Made by a program: the position numbers and the translations under genes. 46,991 nt of DNA from Nitrospinales bacterium. GTDB taxonomy: Bacteria; Nitrospinota_A; UBA7883; JACRGQ01. Under the pieces are notes generated by a model, which did no database searches, was not told the DNA's origin, and worked only from the letters and a program-made list of their open reading frames with translations. Positions 33,023 through 41,948 of this stretch are shown here, one piece after another; positions within the stretch are counted from its first letter, which is position 1; each line of letters begins with the position of its first letter. The stretch covers positions 1 to 46,991 of the forward strand of contig JAHFEJ010000016.1 of NCBI GenBank assembly GCA_023248535.1, in the 5' to 3' direction.

Positions 33023-34573
33023 CTACAGCGCGGCGGGGAGCTGACTTAAAGCTTCCCTGGCTTCGGCCAGATCGGCATTCAGCCGCAACGCTTCATTATA
33101 CGATTTGCGGGCGTTGTCGTAGTCCTTTAGCATGAAGTGGACACGGCCAAGGTTGTAGTGCAAATTGAAATCGGCCGGATCCATAATGAGCGCTTTTTTG
33201 TAGTCTTCCAGCGCTTTTGCCCCCTGCTTCAGGCGGCGGTGGCTCATGCCCAGCCAGTTGTATAGCCGCGGGTCGGACGGGTTTACCGCAACCGCCTTTT
33301 CGAACAGGGCGATGGCTTTATCGTAGTTTTGCCTCCGGAGCCAGACTTCCCCCGCCAGCACAAGGACGGCCTGATTCTCGGTATCCATCGTTAGCGCTTT
33401 TTGGAGCGCATCTTCCGCGTTGGGGGTATCCTCCGCATTCATGTAGTGGAAAAACCACTCCAGCCAGTCGGCGGTAACCGTGGGCGTTATTTTTTTCGCT
33501 GCTTCCAGTGCCTGTGCGGCTTCGGCATCTTTGCCGAAGTTTTTGAGAATGGCATGGAGCAGGAAGAAGGAAGCCAGCATGGCGGGATCGAGCCGCAACG
33601 CGTTTTTAAGCTCTGCCAGAGGCGGGGCGCAGGCCTCATAACCGGGTTTTTCACCGGCCTTAAGGAAAAGGGTTTTGGCCAATCCATAATGCGCGCGCGC
33701 CTTGTGGTCCGGCGGACCATTTGCGCCATGCAGCTCCAGCGCTTTGCGGAAATGCTCCTCCGCTTTTTCAAGCCCTCCCTCTTCAATAAGGTATGTCTGC
33801 GCAAGGCGGCAATGCAGATCGGGGTCGTTGGGGCGCGTTTCGAGAAGCTCGATCAGGGATTCGGAGTCTTCCAGGCTTTTGCCGGTCCGCTTGTAGCATA
33901 GAGCTAGCGAGTTGTGGGCGTCTTTATCGGTGAAATCGAGTTTGATGATGTTTTTTAGGATCGGAATGGCCTGGGCATGGTTTTCGCCGCCGATATAAAC
34001 TTTTGCCAGATGGCTGTTCAGTTCGCGCCGCCAAGGGGCCATCTCCAGGCATTTTTTCAGCGTGGCGACCGTACTGTTGCAGAGGTCCTTGAAAGCGGCG
34101 CCGCTTTCGTCGCCCGTCATTTTCAGCATTTCGCCGTTGGCTTCCATCATCTGTACCGCTTTGTTGGCGGCGTCGACGGCGATTTTTCCGAACGCTTCTT
34201 TCAGCTGATCCGCCGTAACCGGGTTTTGCAGTATCGCCTGTACGCCGGCCTTTTCCCCTTCCTCTTTCAGTTGGGGGTTCACCGCATCGGCCAGCAGAAT
34301 AATGTTTATCGGCGGAAGTTTTTTCTTTTGCGCCAGCAATTGGGCGAACTGGAGGCCGGTCAGTTTTTTCATCAGGTGGGAGGAGATGGCAAAATCATAA
34401 AACACCCCTTTTTGGGCATCGGCTTCGATCTTATCGAGCGCCGTTTTGGCTGAATCCATCTCATAACAGTCCAGGCGGAAGGAGCGGTCGTATTCCCTGA
34501 ACGGGAGGCTTTGCAGGAATTCGCGGAGTTGTTTTGTCTCGAACGATTTTTCGGAGATTATCAGCGCTTTCAG
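33023..34573 (-). CDS. pseudo-receiver/TPR protein, apparently starting at CTG
   Basis: A 516-residue cytoplasmic protein. Residues about 1-135 have a receiver fold: KALIISEKS first strand, FYDFAISS third strand, and AGVQAILQNPVTADQLKEAF at the fifth-strand end. The phospho-acceptor aspartate is serine and the conserved lysine before proline is asparagine. The rest is at least eight TPRs, ending near YNLGRVHFMLKDYDNARKSYNEAL. The first in-frame ATG (34459) would delete the first strand and helix. The frame is open upstream to a stop at 34598-34600 with no ATG, GTG or TTG. A CTG at 34571-34573 starts exactly at the domain and has AAGGAA 7 nt upstream, so I use it. The same architecture is seen at 17780-20380. 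Confidence 0.75.
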   Translation of the reverse strand: MKALIISEKSFETKQLREFLQSLPFREYDRSFRLDCYEMDSAKTALDKIEADAQKGVFYDFAISSHLMKKLTGLQFAQLLAQKKKLPPINIILLADAVNPQLKEEGEKAGVQAILQNPVTADQLKEAFGKIAVDAANKAVQMMEANGEMLKMTGDESGAAFKDLCNSTVATLKKCLEMAPWRRELNSHLAKVYIGGENHAQAIPILKNIIKLDFTDKDAHNSLALCYKRTGKSLEDSESLIELLETRPNDPDLHCRLAQTYLIEEGGLEKAEEHFRKALELHGANGPPDHKARAHYGLAKTLFLKAGEKPGYEACAPPLAELKNALRLDPAMLASFFLLHAILKNFGKDAEAAQALEAAKKITPTVTADWLEWFFHYMNAEDTPNAEDALQKALTMDTENQAVLVLAGEVWLRRQNYDKAIALFEKAVAVNPSDPRLYNWLGMSHRRLKQGAKALEDYKKALIMDPADFNLHYNLGRVHFMLKDYDNARKSYNEALRLNADLAEAREALSQLPAAL

Positions 34574-34680
34574 ACGGCGTTCCTTCCCTATGATGATTTA
34601 GTCATACTTTACCACAGCCCGTCCGCCGCAAGGATACGGCTGAAAAGAGGCTTATTAACCTGAAAAAACCCCCTTTCGGA

Positions 34681-34686
34681 TATACT
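34681..34686 (+). promoter_or_regulatory. -10 hexamer TATACT of the CHASE2 cyclase gene
   Basis: TATACT (five of six) with 8 nt to the ATG at 34695 and no ribosome-binding site between, again fitting a leaderless transcript. The upstream -35 is not convincing. Confidence 0.4.
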
Positions 34687-34694
34687 GAACGCAT

Positions 34695-36941
34695 ATGAAT
34701 ATCCGCGGATTTATCCCGAAAGTGAACGAGATGAGGCTGGGGCTTCTGTTAACCCTGCTTTCGTTTCTCATCTTTGCCGCGAACTTTCAGGTTTTATCGG
34801 TCATATCGCACAAAATGTTCGATCTCAACTTCCAGGTGCGCGGGGCCGTCGCCGGCAAGCGTGACGTAGTGGTCATCGCCATCGATCAGAAAAGCCAGGA
34901 TACTTTCGGCCGATGGCCCTGGACGCGGACCGTGATCGCCGGCGTGATCGACCGCATCGCGCGGGGGAACCCGAAGGCGGTGGGGCTGGATATTGTTTTT
35001 TCGTATCCCGAAGAGCGGCCCGATTTCATTCTTGCCCAGCAGCTGTTCGCGAAGGCGCCCCCTGTGGGACCGTTTCGCTCCGCGCTGGAGGAGGCGTTGC
35101 ATAACGCGAACGCCGATCAGCGCCTGGCGGCCGCCATCAAAAACGCGGGCAACGTTGTGCCGGGCTATTTTTTCTTTACCGATCCCGGCGAGGTGAAGAG
35201 TCTCAGGATGAACTTTGAGGATGATTACCGCATCATAAAACATTCGCGGTTCGCATCCATCAAGTACCCCCCTTCGGGACGCCGTGATTTTCCGGTGGTC
35301 ACGGCGGCGGGCGTAAAGCCGAATATCAAGGCGATCACCGACAGCGCGCCCGCGACCGGGTACTTCAACATGGTGCCGGACGCCGACGGGACGTTGCGCA
35401 AAGTAACCAATGTCATCCAGTTCAACGGCAAGTATTTCCCTTCACTCAGCCTTCAGACGCTGGGCCTGTACCTCGGCGGCGCGCCGAAGATCGTGTTTTC
35501 GGACGGGGGGGTTGAGGGATTTGAAGCGGGAAAGACATTCATCTCTAGCAATGAGGTGGGCGCGAGCTACATCAACTACTATGGCGGGGAGGAGGCGTTT
35601 CCGGCGGTTTCCATCGCGGACCTTATGGGGCCGGGGTACGATTCCCCCGAAGCCCTGGAAAAGCTGTTCAAGGATAAGGTCGTCCTCGTCGGCGCCACCG
35701 CCATCGGGATTTACGACATGCGCGTCACGCCGTTCGGCATTCAGCCGGGGATGATGGTTCACGCGAATTTCATTCAAAGCATTCTTGATGGCAGGGGGTT
35801 GAAGCGGGCCAACTGGTTCTTGATATTCGACGCGTTATCCATCGCGGTGCTGGGCATCGGGCTTACGCTCTCCATGCGCAGGCTCAAGGTGTTCGGCGGG
35901 CTGTTGCTCGCCCTCATCCTCATGGCCGCGTATGTGCTTTTTCAGTATTACCTGTTTGCGGAGAAAAACACCCTGCTCGATGTCCTGTATCCGCTGATCA
36001 CCATCGCCATGGTATACGGCGGCATCGCATTCTATAAATATTTTCTGGAGGCCAGGGAAAAGCAGTACGTCAAAAAGGCGTTCGGCCACTACCTTTCCCC
36101 GGCGGTCATCGGCAAGATCATGGAAGACCCCGGCAAGCTCAAGCTGGGAGGGGAAACGCGGGTGCTTACCGCTTCGTTCTCCGACATCAAGGGCTTCTCC
36201 ACCATCTCCGAGGGGCTGACGCCGGATGCCTTGGTGGAGTTGTTGAACGAATACCTCACTGAAATGACGGACATCGTCATGGAAAACCAGGGAACCCTCG
36301 ACAAATACATCGGCGACGCCATCGTGGCTTTTTACGGCGCGCCGCTGCATTATGACAATCATGCCGAGCTGGCGTGCCGCTCGGCGTTGCTCTGCCAGAA
36401 ACGGCTGAAAGAGCTTCGCGGGAAATGGAAGGAGGAGGGGAGGCCGATGGTGGAGGCGCGGCTGGGCATCAACACCGGCCCGATGCTCGTGGGGAACATG
36501 GGTTCGCATCAGCGCTTCGACTACACTGTTATTGGCGACGAGGTTAATCTGGCGGCCCGTCTGGAGGGGATCAACAAACAGTACGGCACCTATATATGCA
36601 TTTCGGAAAACACGCGCAACGCGATCGGCAATGCGTTCGCCGTGCGTGAGCTTGATCTTATCCGGGTGGTCGGGCGTTCCACGCCGGTGCGGATATACGA
36701 GCTGGTTGATTTTTCCGGTAACATTACGGATGCCGTGCGGCAATGGCTGCGGAGTTATGAGGCGGCATTGGGCCTTTATCAGGCGCGCCGGTGGGAAGAG
36801 GCCATCGCGGCATTTGAAGAGGCGATAGCGCTCAACAAGGAAGATGGCGCGTCCTGGACCTGCATAAAGCGGTGCCGCATTTTCATGCAAACGCCGCCTG
36901 AACCGGATTGGGACGGCGTGTTCAGCCACACCGCAAAGTGA
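34695..36941 (+). CDS. CHASE2-domain class III adenylate cyclase
   Basis: A 748-residue membrane-bound cyclase that makes cAMP. One membrane segment (about 15-36) is followed by an extracytoplasmic CHASE2 sensor (about 40-370), three further membrane segments (about 375-395, 400-420, 428-446) and a cyclase domain (about 485-670). All catalytic residues are visible: metal-binding Asp497 (SFSDIKGFS) and Asp541 (YIGDAIVAF), base-selecting Lys537 and Asp615 (adenine type), and the transition-state pair Asn618 and Arg622. A short TPR-like tail (about 700-735) follows. A cyclic-nucleotide-binding protein is encoded 83 bases downstream on the same strand, an obvious partner. Confidence 0.93.
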   Translation: MNIRGFIPKVNEMRLGLLLTLLSFLIFAANFQVLSVISHKMFDLNFQVRGAVAGKRDVVVIAIDQKSQDTFGRWPWTRTVIAGVIDRIARGNPKAVGLDIVFSYPEERPDFILAQQLFAKAPPVGPFRSALEEALHNANADQRLAAAIKNAGNVVPGYFFFTDPGEVKSLRMNFEDDYRIIKHSRFASIKYPPSGRRDFPVVTAAGVKPNIKAITDSAPATGYFNMVPDADGTLRKVTNVIQFNGKYFPSLSLQTLGLYLGGAPKIVFSDGGVEGFEAGKTFISSNEVGASYINYYGGEEAFPAVSIADLMGPGYDSPEALEKLFKDKVVLVGATAIGIYDMRVTPFGIQPGMMVHANFIQSILDGRGLKRANWFLIFDALSIAVLGIGLTLSMRRLKVFGGLLLALILMAAYVLFQYYLFAEKNTLLDVLYPLITIAMVYGGIAFYKYFLEAREKQYVKKAFGHYLSPAVIGKIMEDPGKLKLGGETRVLTASFSDIKGFSTISEGLTPDALVELLNEYLTEMTDIVMENQGTLDKYIGDAIVAFYGAPLHYDNHAELACRSALLCQKRLKELRGKWKEEGRPMVEARLGINTGPMLVGNMGSHQRFDYTVIGDEVNLAARLEGINKQYGTYICISENTRNAIGNAFAVRELDLIRVVGRSTPVRIYELVDFSGNITDAVRQWLRSYEAALGLYQARRWEEAIAAFEEAIALNKEDGASWTCIKRCRIFMQTPPEPDWDGVFSHTAK

Positions 36942-36999
36942 TGCCGCGCCGCTGTTGTGAAAGATGCCAATCGGTTAAAAGTTAGTGTAAGATGATTTT

Positions 37000-37011
37000 T
37001 AAACCGGTTTA
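37000..37011. repeat. 12-bp palindrome TAAACCGGTTTA before the cNMP-binding gene
   Basis: A perfect palindrome ending 13 bases before the ATG at 37025, immediately next to the AGAGGAG ribosome-binding site. It is a possible operator, or chance. Confidence 0.35.
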
Positions 37012-37024
37012 GAGGAGTTGATGC

Positions 37025-37516
37025 ATGTCGAATTGGCGGCCTGTCGAGATCGACCGCGCGGCGTTGATTGTGTTGCTGAAAAATGCGGCGCAATTGACCG
37101 CCGGGCTTGATCATGCGGATATCGAAAAGCTTGCTTCCATCGCCGTCACCGAAGAATGCGGCGCCAATTGCGTATTGGCAAAGGAAGATGAGCATTCACG
37201 CGACCTGTTTATCGTGATCAAAGGGGGGCTTAGCGTGGAGATGAACCTCTCCCCGCAGGATGCCAGCCCCGTCAGCATATTGAAGATCCGCGATGGGGGG
37301 GTGGCGGGGGAACTCTCTTTTTTGGATGGCGCCCGGCGCTCGGCCTCGCTCCGGGCGGTAATGCCCACCAGTGTTATCCGATTTCCGTATAACAAATTGG
37401 AAGCGCTCTTCAACGAGGAAAAGGGGATTGGACTGACGGTAATGCGCAACTTGGCCCAACTGGTGACCCACCGGCTCCGGAGCACCAATTTCGAGCTTCG
37501 TTCCCGCCTTCCTTGA
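37025..37516 (+). CDS. stand-alone cyclic-nucleotide-binding-domain protein
   Basis: A 163-residue protein made of one cNMP-binding (Crp/PKA-R type) domain. The beta-barrel and the phosphate-binding cassette GELSFLDGARRSA (95-107) are intact, including the Gly-Glu pair that contacts ribose and the Arg that contacts the phosphate, so it should bind cAMP or cGMP. There is no helix-turn-helix, kinase or channel domain, so it must act through a partner. The C-terminal helix (about 130-160) is long and basic. AGGAG lies 9 nt upstream of the ATG. It sits just after the CHASE2 cyclase gene and probably receives its signal. Confidence 0.9.
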   Translation: MSNWRPVEIDRAALIVLLKNAAQLTAGLDHADIEKLASIAVTEECGANCVLAKEDEHSRDLFIVIKGGLSVEMNLSPQDASPVSILKIRDGGVAGELSFLDGARRSASLRAVMPTSVIRFPYNKLEALFNEEKGIGLTVMRNLAQLVTHRLRSTNFELRSRLP

Positions 37517-37553
37517 CCGGTTCAGCTTGTCTGGCATTCCTCCGGATGGAAAT

Positions 37554-37780
37554 CACCACAGAGGCGCAGAGGCACAGAGTTGCATCACATGTCTCTTGAG
37601 CGGTAGTTGGCACACTGGAAAAAAAGTAAATGATCGAGCCGGTTTTATTTTAACAGCTTAAGATAAGTCAGCAGTTGCCCTGAATGGGCGGGTGTGATCT
37701 TTTCAACGCCTTTAGGCTCCAATACTCCCCCTGTTTGTCATGGAAAACGGGTTTCTCTGTGGCTCCGTGCCTCCGTGGTT
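37554..37780. repeat. MITE-like element with 26-bp imperfect inverted CACAGAGG-type ends
   Basis: The left end (37554-37579) and the reverse complement of the right end (37755-37780) match at 21 of 26 positions. Each end is itself an array of an 8-base CRCAGAGG-like unit. About 175 bases of non-coding DNA lie between. This accounts for most of the 301-base gap between the cNMP-binding gene and the next small gene; I see no gene inside. Confidence 0.55.
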
Positions 37781-37817
37781 TATCGTCCGGCACCGGTTTG
37801 GCGGCGGGGGGGGGAGG

Positions 37818-38078
37818 TTACACCAGTCCCCGGCGATGAAGTTCCTCTATGACGGCTATGCGGGTGGAGTTTTTTTCCTTTTTGAGCGCGGCGTCAACTT
37901 TTTTGTGGGCAGCCTGGAATTTTTCCGCCGCCTTCGCCAGCGCATCCCTGCCAGGCCCGCCGCCTTCCATCGCCAGCATCACGCCAAATATTTTTTGGCG
38001 GGCGCGGCGTTCTCCTTCGGCCAATAAAAGCACATTGGTATCCGGGACAATCCGGCTATTTTGTTTGCTTTTTCGCAT
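37818..38078 (-). CDS. small basic protein of unknown function
   Basis: An 86-residue, lysine- and arginine-rich protein predicted to be cytoplasmic and mainly helical (segment about 45-75 with DALAKAAEKFQAAHKK). No family is recognised. The start at 38078 is supported by AAGGAGTG about 7 nt upstream; a longer in-frame version from 38096 would include the ribosome-binding site. A promoter with a perfect TTGACA lies 110-137 bases upstream, so it is probably expressed. It stands alone between the MITE-like element and the guaB-guaA operon. A nine-base G run lies just after its stop. Confidence 0.6.
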   Translation of the reverse strand: MRKSKQNSRIVPDTNVLLLAEGERRARQKIFGVMLAMEGGGPGRDALAKAAEKFQAAHKKVDAALKKEKNSTRIAVIEELHRRGLV

Positions 38079-38187
38079 TGTAACACTCCTTGTCAAAAAA
38101 ATACGGTGTCAAGATATGTTGGATAAAAAACGCCGCCATTAAAGGCCCGCTAAATGAGTGTATTATAACACGCAACGCTATGACAAG

Positions 38188-38215
38188 ATTCTATGCGATG
38201 TTGTATAAATGTCAA
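38188..38215 (-). promoter_or_regulatory. sigma-70 promoter reading toward the small basic protein
   Basis: On the complement, a perfect TTGACA (38210-38215), a 16-bp spacer and TAGAAT (38188-38193). Transcription would start near 38181, leaving a leader of about 100 nt that contains another TATAAT (38162-38167). The rest of the gap at 38079-38307 shows only an 11-base G run (38237-38247). Confidence 0.55.
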
Positions 38216-38307
38216 GCGCATGGTTCATTGAAGGCAGGGGGGGGGGGAACCGCCGCACCACCACATGATAGCGGACGATTCCCCATTCCATGGGGGATTA
38301 AACCGGC

Positions 38308-38583
38308 TTATGCGTCGTCTTCGGGCAGCTCTTCCGCTTCCAGTTCGTCCAGGCCGATCTCCTCGATCTCCTCGGAATCTCCTGGCAACGCCGCTATATC
38401 ATCCGCCTCTTCATCCGGTATCGCCGCTTTAATTTTACGGGCAGGGGAGGATGAGTGCTTTGCCGGCGCTTTGGTTTGGTCGGCGCCGCATTTCGGGCAG
38501 ACGGGCGGTTCTTTCAAAAGATCATAGAAGCGCACGCTGCACTTGTAGCAGACGCGGCGCGTTCCCCATTCCGGTTTAACCAT
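38308..38583 (-). CDS. FYDLN-type (TIGR02300-like) zinc-ribbon acidic protein
   Basis: A 91-residue protein that starts MVKPEWGTRRVC and has two CXXC pairs, CYKC and CPKC, around an RFYDLLKEPPVCP segment, which matches the FYDLN_acid family (FYDLL here in place of FYDLN). The cysteines probably bind zinc. The second half is the very acidic low-complexity tail typical of the family (EADDIAALPGDSEEIEE). The function of the family is unknown. ATG 38583 has a perfect AGGAGG 5 nt upstream, 13 bases after the guaA stop, so it is the last gene of the guaB-guaA operon. Confidence 0.87.
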   Translation of the reverse strand: MVKPEWGTRRVCYKCSVRFYDLLKEPPVCPKCGADQTKAPAKHSSSPARKIKAAIPDEEADDIAALPGDSEEIEEIGLDELEAEELPEDDA

Positions 38584-38596
38584 CAGTTCCTCCTGA

Positions 38597-40149
38597 TTAT
38601 TCCCATTCGATTGTTGCGGGGGGTTTTGACGAAATGTCATACACCACCCGGTTGATACCCTTTACTTCATTGATAATACGGCTCGATATCGCCGTCAGCA
38701 GTTTTTCAGGCAGGCGCGCCCAGTCCGCCGTCATGCCGTCGCGGCTGGTGACGGCGCGAACCGCCAGCACGTTCTCGTATGTCCGTTCATCTCCCATCAC
38801 GCCGACCGATTTCACCGGCAGCAGCACGCCGAAGGATTGCCACACCTCGCGGTACAGGCCCGCGTTTTTTATTTCATCCACGATGATGTGATCGGCTTCA
38901 CGCAACACCTTCAGCCGTTCGGGGGTCACGGCGCCGATGATACGGATGGAAAGCCCCGGACCGGGGAACGGCTGGCGGTGAATGAATGATTCATCCACGC
39001 CGAGTTCCGCGCCCAGCAGGCGGACTTCGTCCTTGAACAGTTCCCGCAGCGGCTCCAGCAACTTCAGTTTCATCACCTTCGGCAGGCCGCCGACGTTGTG
39101 GTGGCTTTTGATGACCACCGAGGGGCCGCGGAAGCTGACCGATTCGATCACGTCCGGGTAGAGCGTCCCTTGCGCCAGGTACTTTACCTTGCCGATTTTA
39201 CGGGCTTCCTTGCGGAAGACATCGATGAACTTGTGGCCGACGGCTTTGCGTTTCTTTTCCGGGTCAATGACGCCTTTCAGCGCCGTGAGGAAGAGCTTGG
39301 AGGCGTCGGCGAACTGCACCTTGATGTGCAGATTGGCGCGGAACCCTTGCAGCACCTTCTTCGCCTCGTCCTTGCGCATCAGGCCGTTGTCGATGAACAG
39401 GCAGGTGAGCTGGTCGCCGATGGCGCGGTGCACCAGGGCGGCGGCGACGGTGGAATCGACGCCGCCGGAAATGCCGAGGATCACCCGGTCTTTGCCCACT
39501 TTCGCGCGGATATCCTCCACCGCGCTTTCGAGGAACGAGCGCATGTTCCACGCGCCGTGGCAGCCGCAGATGCCCTTCACGAAATTCACCAGCATTTTGG
39601 TGCCCATCGGCGTATGCGCCACTTCGGGGTGGAATTGCAGCGCGTAGATGGGCAGGGTATCGTGCTTCATCGCCGCCACCGGGCTGTTGACCGTGTGCGC
39701 GATACGGTGGAACTTCTTTGGCATCGCTTCAATGCGGTCGCCGTGGCTCATCCAGACCTCTTCGTTCATGGAAAGTCCGGCGAAAATGCCTATGGTTTCA
39801 TCCACCACTAGCGTGGCGGGGCCGTATTCGCGCTTGTCCGACCGCGCCACCTTGCCGCCCATCGCGCGGGTGATCGCCTGCAGGCCGTAGCAGATGCCCA
39901 GCACCGGCGCGCCCATATCCAGCGTTCCGGCCGGTATTTTGGGCGCCCCTTTTTGGTGCACCGAGAACGGGGAGCCGGAAAGGATGATCCCTTTAGGCCC
40001 GAATTTTTTAATATCCGCACGGGTGGCGGTGCACGGGAGAATTTCGCAGTAGACGCCGTTTTCGCGTATGCGGCGGGCGATGAGCTGCGTGTACTGCGAG
40101 CCGAAATCGAGCACCAGTATCTTTTCGCTGTGAACGGCGTCAGGTTTCA

Positions 40150-40150
<1 letters not shown>
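38597..40150 (-). CDS. guaA: GMP synthase (glutamine-hydrolysing)
   Basis: A 517-residue enzyme that converts XMP to GMP with ATP and glutamine. The N-terminal class I glutamine amidotransferase has its catalytic Cys87 (GICYGLQ), His174 and Glu176 (FHPEV). The ATP-pyrophosphatase domain has the P-loop SGGVDS (228-233). The C-terminal dimerisation domain ends in the usual PPATIEWE. Length is standard (about 510-525). Its ATG overlaps the guaB stop by one base (TGATG), so translation is coupled to guaB. Confidence 0.98.
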
Positions 40151-41634
<1,484 letters not shown>

Positions 41635-41799
41635 CTAAAAGTTAAGCCGTTAAAAATAAAGGAGTTATTTAAAAATACCTCTTTAATATTTTCACCGTTG
41701 TGCGATTAGTCGCCAATAGTAGCATTAGTGGGGGGGTGAGGCAAGGAATTTAAAGAAGTTATAATTATTAGCCACGAAGTGTGCGGAAAAGGCAGGTCA

Positions 41800-41948
41800 G
41801 CCCGTTGGGCCGATGTTAGGTGGGTACACAATTTATTGTGTACATTGGCGCGACAGCGCCAAGAATAAGAAGTCATGCCATCGTGCCGCGGCATGATGTA
41901 CCCATTAAAATGGGTACCTACCGTTCAGATGCGGCGGTGCTACTGAAC
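41800..41948. repeat. dense array of hairpins, possible MITE or structured RNA
   Basis: Consecutive perfect or near-perfect hairpins lie between the TPR-cyclase stop and guaB: GCCC-GTT-GGGC (41800-41810); GTACACAA with TTGTGTAC (41824-41843, loop 4); TTGGCGC with GCGCCAA (41845-41862, loop 4); TCATGCC with GGCATGA (41873-41896); GTACCCATT with AATGGGTAC (41898-41917); GTTCAG with CTGAAC (41923-41948, spanning the cyclase stop). In addition GGTGGGTAC (41819-41827) pairs with GTACCTACC (41914-41922) with one G-U, closing a cloverleaf-like fold. The rest of the 323-base gap (41617-41799) is AT-rich with no gene seen. Confidence 0.8.

Noticed and set aside
38281-38295. Hairpin CCCCAT-TCC-ATGGGG after the FYDLN-type gene as a terminator
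   Set aside because: The stem is only 6 bp and no T-run follows on the minus strand.
41804-41821. GTTGGGC and GTTAGGT, which match the integron attC core GTTRRRY
   Set aside because: No matching RYYYAAC partner at a suitable distance on the left, and no integrase or cassette; the matches are short and probably chance.
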